From Streptomyces sp. A012304 (lineage in GTDB: Bacteria > Actinomycetota > Actinomycetes > Streptomycetales > Streptomycetaceae), in contig NZ_BQUN01000001.1 of the NCBI RefSeq assembly GCF_026008495.1, positions 62,001-126,000 of the forward strand: DNA of 64,000 nucleotides, given 5' to 3'. The notes beneath the pieces were generated by a model. The model was not told where the DNA came from and did not search any database. It saw only the letters and a program-made list of their open reading frames with translations. Positions within the stretch are counted from its first letter, which is position 1, and every line of letters begins with the position of its first letter. A program made the translations under genes and the position numbers. Of this stretch, positions 19,501 through 27,045 are shown piece after piece.

Positions 19501-19693
19501 TCAGCGCCTTGCGCAGCCCGGGCATATCCGTGGCAGCGGCACGGTAGGCGGATTCGAGGCGTCCGGGGTCGGGGACGAAGGCAAGCTGGAGGTGGACGAC
19601 GGCGGCCCCGGCGCGGACACCTACGCGTAGCAGCGTCAGCTCGTCCGCATCCAGGGTCCCGGCCAGGGCCGATGACGTTGCGGAGGTGGTCAT
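16598..19693 (-). CDS. NRPS with active A domain between degenerate C-like and carrier-like domains
   Basis: This protein has 1031 residues. Residues 1-425 look like a condensation-domain relic: at the active-site position LLLVHNPAALTL replaces HHxxxDG, so the catalytic His-Asp pair is gone. The adenylation domain (about 430-935) is intact: YTSGSTGLPKGVE, LNEYGPTEASVGN, YRTGD, GRRDQQVKIRGYRVE and NANGKVDR. My by-eye PheA alignment gives D-M-P-K-L-V-E-V-G-K, close to the published Asn-type code (D-L-T-K-L-G-E-V-G-K). The C-terminal carrier-like segment (about 945-1010) has LPNTLAWTTG where GGDSL is expected, so the phosphopantetheine Ser is missing. It probably loads another carrier in trans. 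It follows the P450 gene after 32 nt. Confidence 0.85.
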   Translation of the reverse strand: MTTSATSSALAGTLDADELTLLRVGVRAGAAVVHLQLAFVPDPGRLESAYRAAATDMPGLRKALTLRETTPVWRFLDEPQPLTVHDLGDAPAESLTKAVGALATAWGSEVTQLDPDPETLSPAVRLGLITGPGAAALLLVHNPAALTLEQQTQTLATVLHRYHQQAAAVSHRNAADLTLPSPVPSVAVAEVQDGAQQPRFWITEPTDSACDTAASSPGDQVQVRVRVPVGTGHSLESLINAHLATVRIATGRPAPNIAIQRSSRHRLIVTSAPVSPTDSTGRLDDDQTGAGRALLAAAASATLYEIARRLGVGDVLDAQVLIDAHGPAADLADPETSELIPLGGTTLGPVTTHPADATVLLHLIHCPSTGTTELQLVSTRLNPAQMRALDEVHQTALARPPRSAEPQVPTRPHENLTMAAWQGPQRGWDLQTPLHRLLQDQSHRTPSHIAVQDPDQQLTFRDLDERAARVATRLARLGIGPGAIVAVRARRNADLLVAFVAVMKAGAAYLPLDPLAPESRTVHMLHDAKVTLVLSDATYAASTPEGPWTALEIRDLASGHAEPDAPTELPDVTGDDLAYVIYTSGSTGLPKGVEVPHRGLVNYLHWCIEQYIGERTGGGAVFSSVAYDMVVPNLYAPLLAGQRVLMIPERADLFQITETLAENAPFAFLKLTPGQLDALAELLTTDQAKELTGMLAVGADAFTTRTLTHWRDREPTRHARILNEYGPTEASVGNSVHTIDDTADLSEELVPIGRPIANTTMYVLDEDQQPVPVGVPGELYIGGACVVRGYRGRPELTAERFLPDPFAADPAARMYRTGDIGRWQPGGSIEFLGRRDQQVKIRGYRVEPAEVEAALTSHPQVTEAVVTAVGSRRELLALAGYYVATTPIDSGQMRQHLATRLPDHLVPTHLIAIPAVPLNANGKVDRSALPAPGKARHHATGHASVDNAIGRQVAEALGLKPTADAESELPNTLAWTTGAALVLARTLSLPALITLNAVDRSPRLGELCAHTAESHQLHHAAAPTAPEGEVN

Positions 19694-19725
19694 GGTGCTC
19701 TCTTTCGGCAGTGTGTGAAAGCCGG

Positions 19726-20913
19726 TCAGCTGAGCAGGGTGACGGGCAGGTAGTCGTGGCCCCAGGTGCGCAGAGAACGGGACCGTCGCCCGGGGCCGGC
19801 CGGGGCGAGCTGGGTCACGCGCTGCGCCATCGCGTCGAGCAGGCAGGTGAGGGTCAGCCGGGCAAGCCAGGCCCCGAGGCAGTGGTGTGAGCCCATCCCG
19901 AACGACAGGTGGTGGTTGGGCTGGCGTCCGATGTCGACCTGGTCAGGGGCGGGAAAGACGCTGGGGTCGCGGTTGGCGATCGGGTGCCAGGCCGTGATGC
20001 GCTCCCCGGCTCGGATCGTGGTGCCGCCGATGGTGAGGTCCTCGGTTGCTGTCCGCATCACGTTCAGGCTGGGCGCGCTGAGGCGCAGGATCTCCTCCAC
20101 CGCGCCCGGTATCAGTTGCCGGTCGGTGCGCAGTCGCTGCCACTGCTCGGGCGCCGCCATGAAGGTGCTGGCCGCGCCCACCAAGGCCTGCCGTGTCGTC
20201 TCGTGCCCGCCGGCGAGCAGCAGATGCGCGTTGTAGAGGATCTGTTCCAGGCCGAGATCCTCCTGCTTGTCGGCGCGCAGCCGGGCAAGTACTCCCTCGC
20301 CCGCGCCAGGGCGGTGCAGGAGCTGCTGGAAGTAGAGGAACAGCTCAGTGTTGGCTTCGGCCACGTCCTGCTGGCTGGGTTCGGGCGCGGGAAGCGGGCC
20401 GGAGCTGGCGCCGAAGGCCGCGGCGGTCCACTGGGAGACCTGCGCGCGGTCGGCTGCGGGGATGCCGAGGATCAGACCGGTCAGGGTCAGGGTCATCCGT
20501 GTGGCCACGGCCGTAGCGAAATCGACCTTCCCGACTTGGAGTACCTCGTCGACCACCCTGCGCGCCGTCTCGGCCAGCGGCTCCTCGACGAAGGAGAGGG
20601 CCTGGGGTGTCATGGCCCGGCTGAGCGCTGCCTTCATCCGGCTGTGTGTGCGGCGGTCGGACTGAACGAGCATCCGGCCGCGGGCCGGCTGGTCGGCCTC
20701 GTGCAGCTGTCCGACGTGGATGCCGTACTGACTGGAGAGCTGGCGCCGACTCCGGTACAGCTCGACGACGTCGACATACCTTGTCAGCGCCCAGAACCCG
20801 GTACCAGCCCCGGAGTTCCAGTAGACCGGGCAACTGCGTTGCAATTCCCGTAGCTCTTCCAGACCTCCGGTGGTGGCGAACATGTCCGGGTCGGCGAGGT
20901 CGATACCGGGCAC
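19726..20913 (-). CDS. Cytochrome P450
   Basis: This soluble bacterial P450 has 395 residues. The I-helix oxygen-binding motif AGGHETT, the K-helix ExxR (EEILR), and the heme loop FGMGSHHCLGAWLAR with the axial Cys are all present. It resembles P450s that oxidise amino acids or peptides in secondary metabolism, but no substrate can be named. Start is GTG, one base after the carbamoyltransferase stop. No ferredoxin gene is adjacent, so electrons must come from elsewhere. Confidence 0.93.
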   Translation of the reverse strand: MPGIDLADPDMFATTGGLEELRELQRSCPVYWNSGAGTGFWALTRYVDVVELYRSRRQLSSQYGIHVGQLHEADQPARGRMLVQSDRRTHSRMKAALSRAMTPQALSFVEEPLAETARRVVDEVLQVGKVDFATAVATRMTLTLTGLILGIPAADRAQVSQWTAAAFGASSGPLPAPEPSQQDVAEANTELFLYFQQLLHRPGAGEGVLARLRADKQEDLGLEQILYNAHLLLAGGHETTRQALVGAASTFMAAPEQWQRLRTDRQLIPGAVEEILRLSAPSLNVMRTATEDLTIGGTTIRAGERITAWHPIANRDPSVFPAPDQVDIGRQPNHHLSFGMGSHHCLGAWLARLTLTCLLDAMAQRVTQLAPAGPGRRSRSLRTWGHDYLPVTLLS

Positions 20914-20914
20914 A

Positions 20915-22909
20915 TCAGCCCCCGTGGTGGGGGTCGTACTGCGCCATCGGCAGTTCCGGGGCCGTGTAGGCGGGGATGGCGTCCCAGTTCAGCAGCGCCC
21001 GTCGGCGCAGGTCGAGTGCCATCGCGACCGCCCGGTCCGGATGCCAGCCGAGGTGCTCGGCGGCCTCTCGAAGCGGGTGCTCGCCCGTGGCCAGGTTGAG
21101 CAGGAGCGCCTCGTCCGGGTCGAGACCGGTGGTGCTGGCTCCCGGTGAACGGACTGGTCGCAGATCGAGGCGATCTGGGGCGGGGATCTCGGTCGTGCCG
21201 ATGAACAGCCGGTCGAGCTGGCTGCCGAACAGGCAGTCGATCGCCTCCGCAGGGTCCTCGATGATGGGCTTCCCCCGGACGTTGAAGCTGGTGTTCAGCA
21301 CCATCGGGATACCGGTGAGCCGCTCGAACTCCGTGATGAGCAGCCGGAAACCGCCGGGCAGGTCAGCGGCCACGGTTTGCAGGCGGCAGGTGCCGTCGAC
21401 GTGGGTGATCTCCCGCACCTGCGGCGCCTTGTCAGGTCGAACGGGGCAGACGAGGAGCATGAACGGACTGTCGTGGCAGGGCAGGTCGAACCACTGCGTC
21501 GTCTGCTCCTGGAGGACCGAGGCAGCGAACGGCCGGAAGCCCTCGCGGAACTTGACGCGGGCGTTCAGACGATCCTTCATCCCGGCGATCCCTGGGTGGC
21601 ACAGGATCGAGCGAGCTCCCAGGGCTCGCGGGCCGAGCTCGGCGCGGTCCTGGAACCAGCCGACGATCTCTCCGCGGGCGACGGCGGCGGCCGCCGCTTC
21701 GGCGGCGCCGCGCTCGTCGGTGTGGGTCACCGGCTCCAGCCCGGTCTTCTGCGCGAGGGCCTGGATGGTGTCCTGCTGGCCGGTGACCTGAGACGGTCCG
21801 AGGTAGACGTGGGTCATACGTGAGGCCAGTGCGGTGGCGGCGCGGCCGAGCAGGACACGGTCGGCGTACAGGGCAGCGCCGACGGCGTTGCCATCGTCAG
21901 TCGCAGCGGGGAAGACGAACAGATCCTCAGGCTGCAGTTCCGCGGCGATGCGGGTGTTCAGGGCACTGTTGAGGAAGCAGCCGCCGGCCAGCACGAGGCG
22001 GCGGGTGCCTGCCTCCTGCATCGTCCGGGCGGCCAGCGCCAGGCAGGCGGCCTCGAACTCCTGCTGGAGCTGAGCGGCCAGATCGAAGTGCTGGTGGTCG
22101 AACCCGCCCCCGTTGTGTGAGGGGCGCAGCAGGTAGCCGTCGGTGGTGCGGGTGGCGAAGCCGAGGTCGGCGAGGTGGTCGGCGGCCCCGTCAAACCGGA
22201 TTCGGTCCCCGTCGGCGCGGATGAAGAGCGGCTCTTTCGACAAGGGTTTGCCGTAGCTGGCCAGTCCCATCGTCTTGCCGGCGTCGTCGTAGGTGGACCC
22301 AGGTTCGGCGAAGCCGAGAGCGAGCGTGACAGCCCGGTAGACTTCTCCGATGCCGGACAGATCGGTAGGGATCCACAGATCGCCGTCCCTGCGTCGTCCG
22401 GCGATCCTGCTGGAGGGGCGCACGGTTCGCCACAGCAGCTGGGGCTCCCCGGTCGGCTGGAAGAGGAACGCGCTCTCCTGCTCGCGGGCTTCCTGGCCGA
22501 TACGTGAACCGTAGGCGTCGATGACGAGCGCGGCGGCCGGACGGTCTGCGGTGCTGCAGTAGAACGCGGCGCTGGCATGGGCGAGGTGGTGCCCGGGATG
22601 GGGGAGGGCGAGCGCCGATGCCGGGTCTGTGAGCAGACCGAGACTTTCCAGCAGCCGGTTTTCCTCGTCCTGACTGCGGGTCTCGGTGGAGGTCGCGATC
22701 CAGTGATCGACGTCCCGTCGGCCGAGTTCCTGGTCAGCGAGGACAGTGTCGATGAGGCGGGCCATAGCGGCGGGGTAGGCGTGGTGGGCGACGACGCCGC
22801 GCTTCACACCGGTGATGCGCTCCAGGGCTAAGGCCCCGCGAACTTGGCCGTCCACGATGAGCGCCGCAGCGCTGTCGTGGCTCATGTTCAAGCCGACGAT
22901 GACGGTCAT
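20915..22909 (-). CDS. NodU/CmcH-family carbamoyltransferase
   Basis: This 664-residue enzyme transfers the carbamoyl group of carbamoyl phosphate, through carbamoyl-adenylate, to a hydroxyl or possibly an amine. An N-terminal Kae1-like ASKHA domain (MTVIVGLNMSHDSAAAL, HPGHHLAHA with metal-binding His, GGCFLNSALN) is followed by the Carbam_trans_C part (GARSILCHPG, NTSFNVRGKPIIEDPAEA). About 85 extra residues at the C-terminus go beyond the usual end and are not recognised. The ATG at 22909 has AGGAG 5 nt upstream. It is the first gene of the long operon, so every downstream biosynthetic gene depends on its promoter. Confidence 0.92.
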   Translation of the reverse strand: MTVIVGLNMSHDSAAALIVDGQVRGALALERITGVKRGVVAHHAYPAAMARLIDTVLADQELGRRDVDHWIATSTETRSQDEENRLLESLGLLTDPASALALPHPGHHLAHASAAFYCSTADRPAAALVIDAYGSRIGQEAREQESAFLFQPTGEPQLLWRTVRPSSRIAGRRRDGDLWIPTDLSGIGEVYRAVTLALGFAEPGSTYDDAGKTMGLASYGKPLSKEPLFIRADGDRIRFDGAADHLADLGFATRTTDGYLLRPSHNGGGFDHQHFDLAAQLQQEFEAACLALAARTMQEAGTRRLVLAGGCFLNSALNTRIAAELQPEDLFVFPAATDDGNAVGAALYADRVLLGRAATALASRMTHVYLGPSQVTGQQDTIQALAQKTGLEPVTHTDERGAAEAAAAAVARGEIVGWFQDRAELGPRALGARSILCHPGIAGMKDRLNARVKFREGFRPFAASVLQEQTTQWFDLPCHDSPFMLLVCPVRPDKAPQVREITHVDGTCRLQTVAADLPGGFRLLITEFERLTGIPMVLNTSFNVRGKPIIEDPAEAIDCLFGSQLDRLFIGTTEIPAPDRLDLRPVRSPGASTTGLDPDEALLLNLATGEHPLREAAEHLGWHPDRAVAMALDLRRRALLNWDAIPAYTAPELPMAQYDPHHGG

Positions 22910-23197
22910 GAGGCTCCTCTTGGACAGGCGGAGAGCAGCAGGAGGCCACCGGTGCAAGTGGGACCTGAGTGACCGTCAACCCGACTGCTGGGCAAGCCCT
23001 TTGAGGGTGATGGGCGCGTCTGCGTAGCCGCTAGAGCTGGATGCTGTGCAACCTGTGCAACTCGCTGAGGCCCCTCCCCGGCGGCACCGAGGGCCGGGAC
23101 GATCGAGCCACTTCCTGGAAGCACCCCGGGACAATTAGCTACGCGTTGTACATTCTTCGTCACCCTCTGATGCACCACCGTGTTGAAGGGCTGCCCC
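22910..23197. promoter_or_regulatory. Divergent promoter region with tandem direct repeat
   Basis: These 288 bases separate the start of the biosynthetic operon from the start of the divergent XRE-TPR regulator, so both promoters should lie here. Two adjacent copies of TGTGCAAC (23045-23052 and 23054-23061) could be an activator or repressor site. On the minus strand a TTGACG box (complement of 22971-22976) could be a -35 element for the operon, and TACATT (23149-23154) a -10 for the regulator. Neither is a convincing complete promoter. Confidence 0.5.
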
Positions 23198-24619
23198 ATG
23201 GCTCGATCGAAAGAGCTCTCACCCAATCACCGGCTCGGACAGCTGATAGCCGAGACTGGATGGGACAACGTCGGCGTTCTCGCCGACCGCGTGAACCGGC
23301 TACTCCACCAGGCCGGCAGCCGCCGCGTGATCCACCGCACTACCCCGTACAAGTGGCTGCATGGGCACGTCCCGAGCGGCCCGGTGCCGGCTCTCGTCGT
23401 CCGAGCGTTATCGACTGCGTTGGGTAGGGATCTCACATTCGATGACGTCTGGGTGCATCGCGGCCCGACTACCGTCACCGAGGTGATCCGCGCACACGAA
23501 GGGCTCGATCAACCCTGGGACATCACTGGCCTGCACAAGCTGCTGAAGGAACTGGACACGGTGTCCGCCCGCCGTGTAGTGCTGGCCGCCACGGGAACCG
23601 TCCTGACAACGCTGGCCTGGCAATCCCTCGCCGCCCCGATTCCCCGTCTCATCGCCCCCCGCAAGCCGACCACCGCGGTCCCGCCATCCGCACTGCGGAT
23701 CGTGGACAGCCTGGTCTCCTCCGCGCAGGCTGCTGACGACAGGGAAGGAAGCTCGGCCAGGCAGACCATCAGCATGTCCGTCCCGATCATCGTGAAGCTG
23801 CTCCAAGAAGGCGACTACTCCCCCGAAGCCGGGGCACACCTGGCCCGATCTCTTGCCCAGGTCTGCCAGACCCTGGCCTCCATGCATCATGACGAACTCG
23901 CTGCTGGCATTTCCCAGCGCCTCTACCTCATGGCCTTGCGAGCCGCCCATGCCGCAGGCGATCACGCCCTCGTCGCAAGCATTCTCGCTCGCATGTCAGG
24001 GCAAGCGGCTGACTACGGACAGGCCGCCGATGCCGTCCAACTCGCCGCGACGGCCACCGAGGCAGCCGCGCACGCCGCGCCGAGCGTGCGAGCCCTCGTT
24101 GCGGCTCGCAAAGGAATCGCCCACGCCAGCGCCCGCGAACCGGACGCCTTCGAGGCGTCGATTGACGACAGCAACCGTTTCTTCGAACAAGCGGCTCGTC
24201 AAGGCGAAGCCTCTTCCTGGGCCAGCTACGCCGATCGGACCGAACTCGACGCCATCGCTGGACGCGGCCTGGTCATTCTGGCCGCCAAACGCACCGCTGA
24301 CCCGTTGATCGTGTTGCCCCGGGCATCCAAGCTCTTACAGGCCCGGGCGCAGACGCCGCTGGGTGGCGATCATCAACGCTCCGCCCTACGTCACGGAGCC
24401 CTCTACAGCCTGGCTCAGGCCCAGCTCGGCAACCTCGATGCCGCCGTTGATGCAGCCGAGATTGCCCTCACCCGACTGCCGACCGTTGCATCCACCCGAA
24501 GCGTGATGTTGCTACGCGATCTTGCCTTCGTGCTGGACCGGCACAGCGCCGCATACCCACGAGCCCGCACGATCGTTCACGACATTCACGGCCACTGCCA
24601 GCGCCTTCGTCTGCGCTAG
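23198..24619 (+). CDS. XRE-like DNA-binding regulator with TPR-type C-terminus
   Basis: This 473-residue predicted transcriptional regulator has an N-terminal helix-turn-helix-like region (about 8-70; LGQLIAETGWDNVGVLADRVNRLL then TTPYKWLHGHVP). A linker follows, with a possible hydrophobic helix near 125-145 (VVLAATGTVLTTLAWQSLA), then a long alpha-helical, Ala-rich repeat region resembling the TPR domains of Streptomyces pathway regulators. The ATG at 23198 has AAGGG 8 nt upstream; an earlier in-frame start at 23180 is less good. It is divergent from the operon and likely controls it. A ligand or peptide signal is typical for such regulators, but nothing here shows which. Confidence 0.75.
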   Translation: MARSKELSPNHRLGQLIAETGWDNVGVLADRVNRLLHQAGSRRVIHRTTPYKWLHGHVPSGPVPALVVRALSTALGRDLTFDDVWVHRGPTTVTEVIRAHEGLDQPWDITGLHKLLKELDTVSARRVVLAATGTVLTTLAWQSLAAPIPRLIAPRKPTTAVPPSALRIVDSLVSSAQAADDREGSSARQTISMSVPIIVKLLQEGDYSPEAGAHLARSLAQVCQTLASMHHDELAAGISQRLYLMALRAAHAAGDHALVASILARMSGQAADYGQAADAVQLAATATEAAAHAAPSVRALVAARKGIAHASAREPDAFEASIDDSNRFFEQAARQGEASSWASYADRTELDAIAGRGLVILAAKRTADPLIVLPRASKLLQARAQTPLGGDHQRSALRHGALYSLAQAQLGNLDAAVDAAEIALTRLPTVASTRSVMLLRDLAFVLDRHSAAYPRARTIVHDIHGHCQRLRLR

Positions 24620-24658
24620 GCGCCACCCACCGATAGTCACGCGTCACTACGTCAGAAC

Positions 24659-24688
24659 CTGTACCAGTCAACGCATCTGCTGGTACAG
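24659..24688. promoter_or_regulatory. Inverted repeat upstream of NUDIX gene, candidate operator
   Basis: CTGTACCAG and CTGGTACAG form a perfect 9-bp inverted repeat with a 12-base spacer. It lies 40 nt after the regulator stop and 24 nt before the NUDIX start codon. No T-run follows, so an operator is more likely than a terminator. Confidence 0.5.
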
Positions 24689-24711
24689 CACCGTCACTTG
24701 GAGGAGTACGC

Positions 24712-25261
24712 ATGATCAGCGGCCGGACTACGGTCTCGTCGACCGTTCAGTACGCGGGAGTCCGGGTGGTGGTGCGCCGCGATTCGGTCAGGCGCACAGA
24801 CCAGAGTCTGGGGACCTACGAGTACACCGAGTCGGTCGACGGCGTGCGCGTTGTAGCTCTCGACGACCGAGGCCGGATCGCTCTGGTGGAAGAGAACGTC
24901 TACGTGTGCGGTCAGCGGCTGCTGATGTGCCCCGGCGGCGGATGAGCCCGGCGAGGATCCGCGGGCGGCTGCACGCCGGGAATTGGCCGAGGAAGCGGGC
25001 ATCCGTGCCGCCGAGGTCGAACCGCTGACGACGATGTCGCGGATGCCTGCTGGCGCGCGCACGCGTGAGCACCTCTTCCTTGCACGGCACTTGAGTATCG
25101 GTGAACACCATCCGGACGCGAGTGAGGCCGACATGGAACTGTGCTGGGTCGCATTGGAGGATGCGGTAGCGATGTGCGGCGCCGGTCGGATCACCGAAGC
25201 CGGCACCCTCGCGGCGGTCTTGCTGACCGCGCAGCGCACCGCTGCTAGCCCCAGACCCTGA
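24712..25261 (+). pseudogene. NUDIX hydrolase, frameshifted inside the NUDIX box
   Basis: The gene starts well (GGAGGA before ATG) and reads as a NUDIX fold for 77 codons (VRVVALDDRGRIALVEENV, LLMCPGGG), then hits a TGA. One extra base near 24937-24942 explains this. Joined with the +1 frame, the box reads G-x5-E-x7-R-E-L-A-E-E-A-G-I, a full match to the NUDIX signature, and continues to a natural stop at 25261. Intact, it would be about 180 residues hydrolysing a nucleoside-diphosphate-linked compound. It is either a true frameshift mutation or a sequencing error. Confidence 0.8.
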
Positions 25262-25581
25262 GCCGCGAGTCAAAGAGGCCCACCTTGCTAACGCCTCTGC
25301 CTGAGCGTCGGCGTTTCGGCCAACCCGCCACCGGGCGTGTGCTCTTGCGCGGCAGGGGTCGTTGCAGCACACACCTTCGAGAATCCGCACAACTCCGGGG
25401 TGTCCAACCCGTCCGAAAGCGCAGGTGTTCGAACTCGGTGCGGCGTCGTTGAGCACGACGACACGACCGCCATGTCCACGAGAGGGAACTCATTGACGCC
25501 CATCGAACCAAGCTGCGGCGGGCCTGGAAGCCTGCCGAAGGCCGTGGCCAGCTCTTCCGCGATCCGCAAGACGAACCCGCC
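25262..25581. other. Spacer after NUDIX gene, no intact gene
   Basis: This stretch of about 320 bases has only weak open frames. The frame of the acetyltransferase fragment that follows is open back into this stretch, but the translated residues do not look like an acetyltransferase N-terminus, so the 5' half of that gene appears lost or replaced. Confidence 0.35.
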
Positions 25582-25776
25582 CACCGGCGGCGGGGCCTCG
25601 CCGGGGCGGCCGTGTCCGCGCTGCTGGACGTGCTGGAGCGCGAGGGGGTCACGCTCTACGAGCTGCACGCGAGCAAGGAGGCCGCGCCGCTGTATGGGGA
25701 GTTCGGCTTCGCGCGCGATCCGGCCCTCATGCGGATGACGAAGCCCCCGCAGGCCCAGGACGAGGGCGCGCGATGA
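25582..25776 (+). pseudogene. C-terminal remnant of a GNAT acetyltransferase
   Basis: About 64 codons read like the end of a GNAT N-acetyltransferase: HRRRGLAGAAVSALLDVLE matches the acetyl-CoA-binding motif region (R/Q-x-x-G-x-G/A), and ASKEAAPLYGEFGFARD matches the usual C-terminal SxxAxxLYxxxGF pattern. The N-terminal half with the substrate-binding strands is absent. Its stop overlaps the start of the methyltransferase debris by an ATGA, so the two were once an operon. Confidence 0.6.
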
Positions 25777-26124
25777 ACGAGAAGAGGCTCGATCCCGAGA
25801 AGTACGCCGCGGCGCTGCCGAAGGCCGTCGTGTCCGCCTGGACATCACCACCGTCGACCTCACCGCTCCTGCGCACCCCGCCTATGCCCTCATCACCTGC
25901 CGCCTGGTCTACCGATGGATCGACGACAAGCCGACCTTCCTCGACCGGATCCGGCGCATCCTCGCGCCCGGCGGAGTCCTCTGGGTCGTCACCGAGATCG
26001 CCGGCCGCCGCACGACCACCAGCCAACCCTCCAGCAGCTCGGGATCTCACCCCTTGACGCCGCACTGCTGACGACCGGCTGGTCCTGCGGAGGGACCGCC
26101 GACCTCGACGTTCTGCGCTGCTAG
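25773..26124 (+). pseudogene. Degraded SAM methyltransferase
   Basis: The start MNEKRLDPEKYAAALPK opens at the ATGA. Then the reading frame jumps twice: LITCRLVYRWIDDKPTFLDR and ILAPGGVLWVVTE (post-motif region of a class I methyltransferase) are in a second frame, and LGISPLDAALLTTGW with TADLDVLRC are in a third, ending at 26124. The central part with the SAM-binding motif I is missing. Deletion plus frameshifts mean it cannot make a working enzyme. Confidence 0.65.
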
Positions 26125-26164
26125 GCCCTGCGGCCCTGACCCCGTGACCAGAAGGAAGCATCCG

Positions 26165-26260
26165 GTGCCAAACATCGAAAACCGCACCCGAGGGATCTGT
26201 GTCTCCTACTGCCGCACCCGCTCGGATGCCGGGGCGTACCGGCAGGAGGTGGCACCGTGA
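26165..26260 (+). CDS. 31-residue small protein coupled to exonuclease gene
   Basis: GTG start with GAAGGAAG upstream; it ends in a GTGA overlap with the exonuclease start. The product (MPNIENRTRGICV... to ...RQEVAP) has two Cys and is strongly basic in the middle. It may be a real micro-protein or a leader ORF that only sets translation of the next gene. I recognise no family. Confidence 0.5.
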   Translation: MPNIENRTRGICVSYCRTRSDAGAYRQEVAP

Positions 26261-26919
26261 AAGCGCTGGTGAACGATCCCCGCTTCGCCGCCACGACGTT
26301 CTTGGTGGTCGACTTCGAAGGCCTCACGCCGGCGGGACGGCCTGCCGAGCCGATCGAGGTCGCGGCGCTGGCCCTGCGCCCCGTAGGCGACCGGTTGGTG
26401 GAGGTCGGCCGGTTCGAGGAGTTGATGCGGCCGCCCGCCGACGTTCCCGTGACCGCGCGGGACGTTCAGCTCAAGGGCATCACGCAGCAGATGCTGTCCA
26501 CGGCACGTCCGGCCGCCGAAGTGCTGGCGCGGCTCGACGCCCACCTGACCGCGCCGCCGTACCGGCTGATCGCCCACCATGCCTTCACAGAGGCCGGGAT
26601 CATCGGCCGACAGGCCGAGCACTGTCCCGTGCTCGGGGGCACGCCACTGCTGGACACGCTGCGTCTGGCCAAGGCCGTGGTGCCCGGACTCCGCTCCTAT
26701 GGGCTGGACGGCCTGCTCGGCTACTACGGCATCCCGAAGCCTGCCGGACGGCACCGGGCGATGCCGGATGTCGAGGTCACCCCCCAGGTGCTGGCCCGGC
26801 TCCTGGACGACGGATGCGCCGACGGGCGGTGGAGCACCCTCCTCGAACTGGACGCGGTCGCCGGATTGCAGCCCAGTCGTCGACCGGTGCCTGAAGCGGA
26901 GCAACGTGCCTTGTTCTGA
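26257..26919 (+). CDS. DnaQ-like DEDDh 3'-5' exonuclease
   Basis: This 220-residue exonuclease has the DEDDh pattern VVDFEGL (Exo I, Asp and Glu at about 18-20), a central AHHAFTEAGII region (Exo II), and HRAMPDVEVT near 165-175 (Exo III, His and Asp). It is a short, single-domain member acting on DNA or RNA 3' ends. The GTG start is inside a GTGA overlap with the small ORF. It is not fused to a polymerase and has no UvrC-type nuclease, so its role could be repair, RNA turnover or defence. Confidence 0.8.
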   Translation: MKALVNDPRFAATTFLVVDFEGLTPAGRPAEPIEVAALALRPVGDRLVEVGRFEELMRPPADVPVTARDVQLKGITQQMLSTARPAAEVLARLDAHLTAPPYRLIAHHAFTEAGIIGRQAEHCPVLGGTPLLDTLRLAKAVVPGLRSYGLDGLLGYYGIPKPAGRHRAMPDVEVTPQVLARLLDDGCADGRWSTLLELDAVAGLQPSRRPVPEAEQRALF

Positions 26920-27045
26920 AGCAGCGTCTCGGCAGGAGGGAGGCGACGCGGTCAGCCTCTTCAGGGCTAGTGCTCGTAGAGCCGGCCGTGCTAGTTGCCA
27001 ACCCAAGGCTGCTGATCAGATCGACGCGAGATGAGGTAACTGTCC

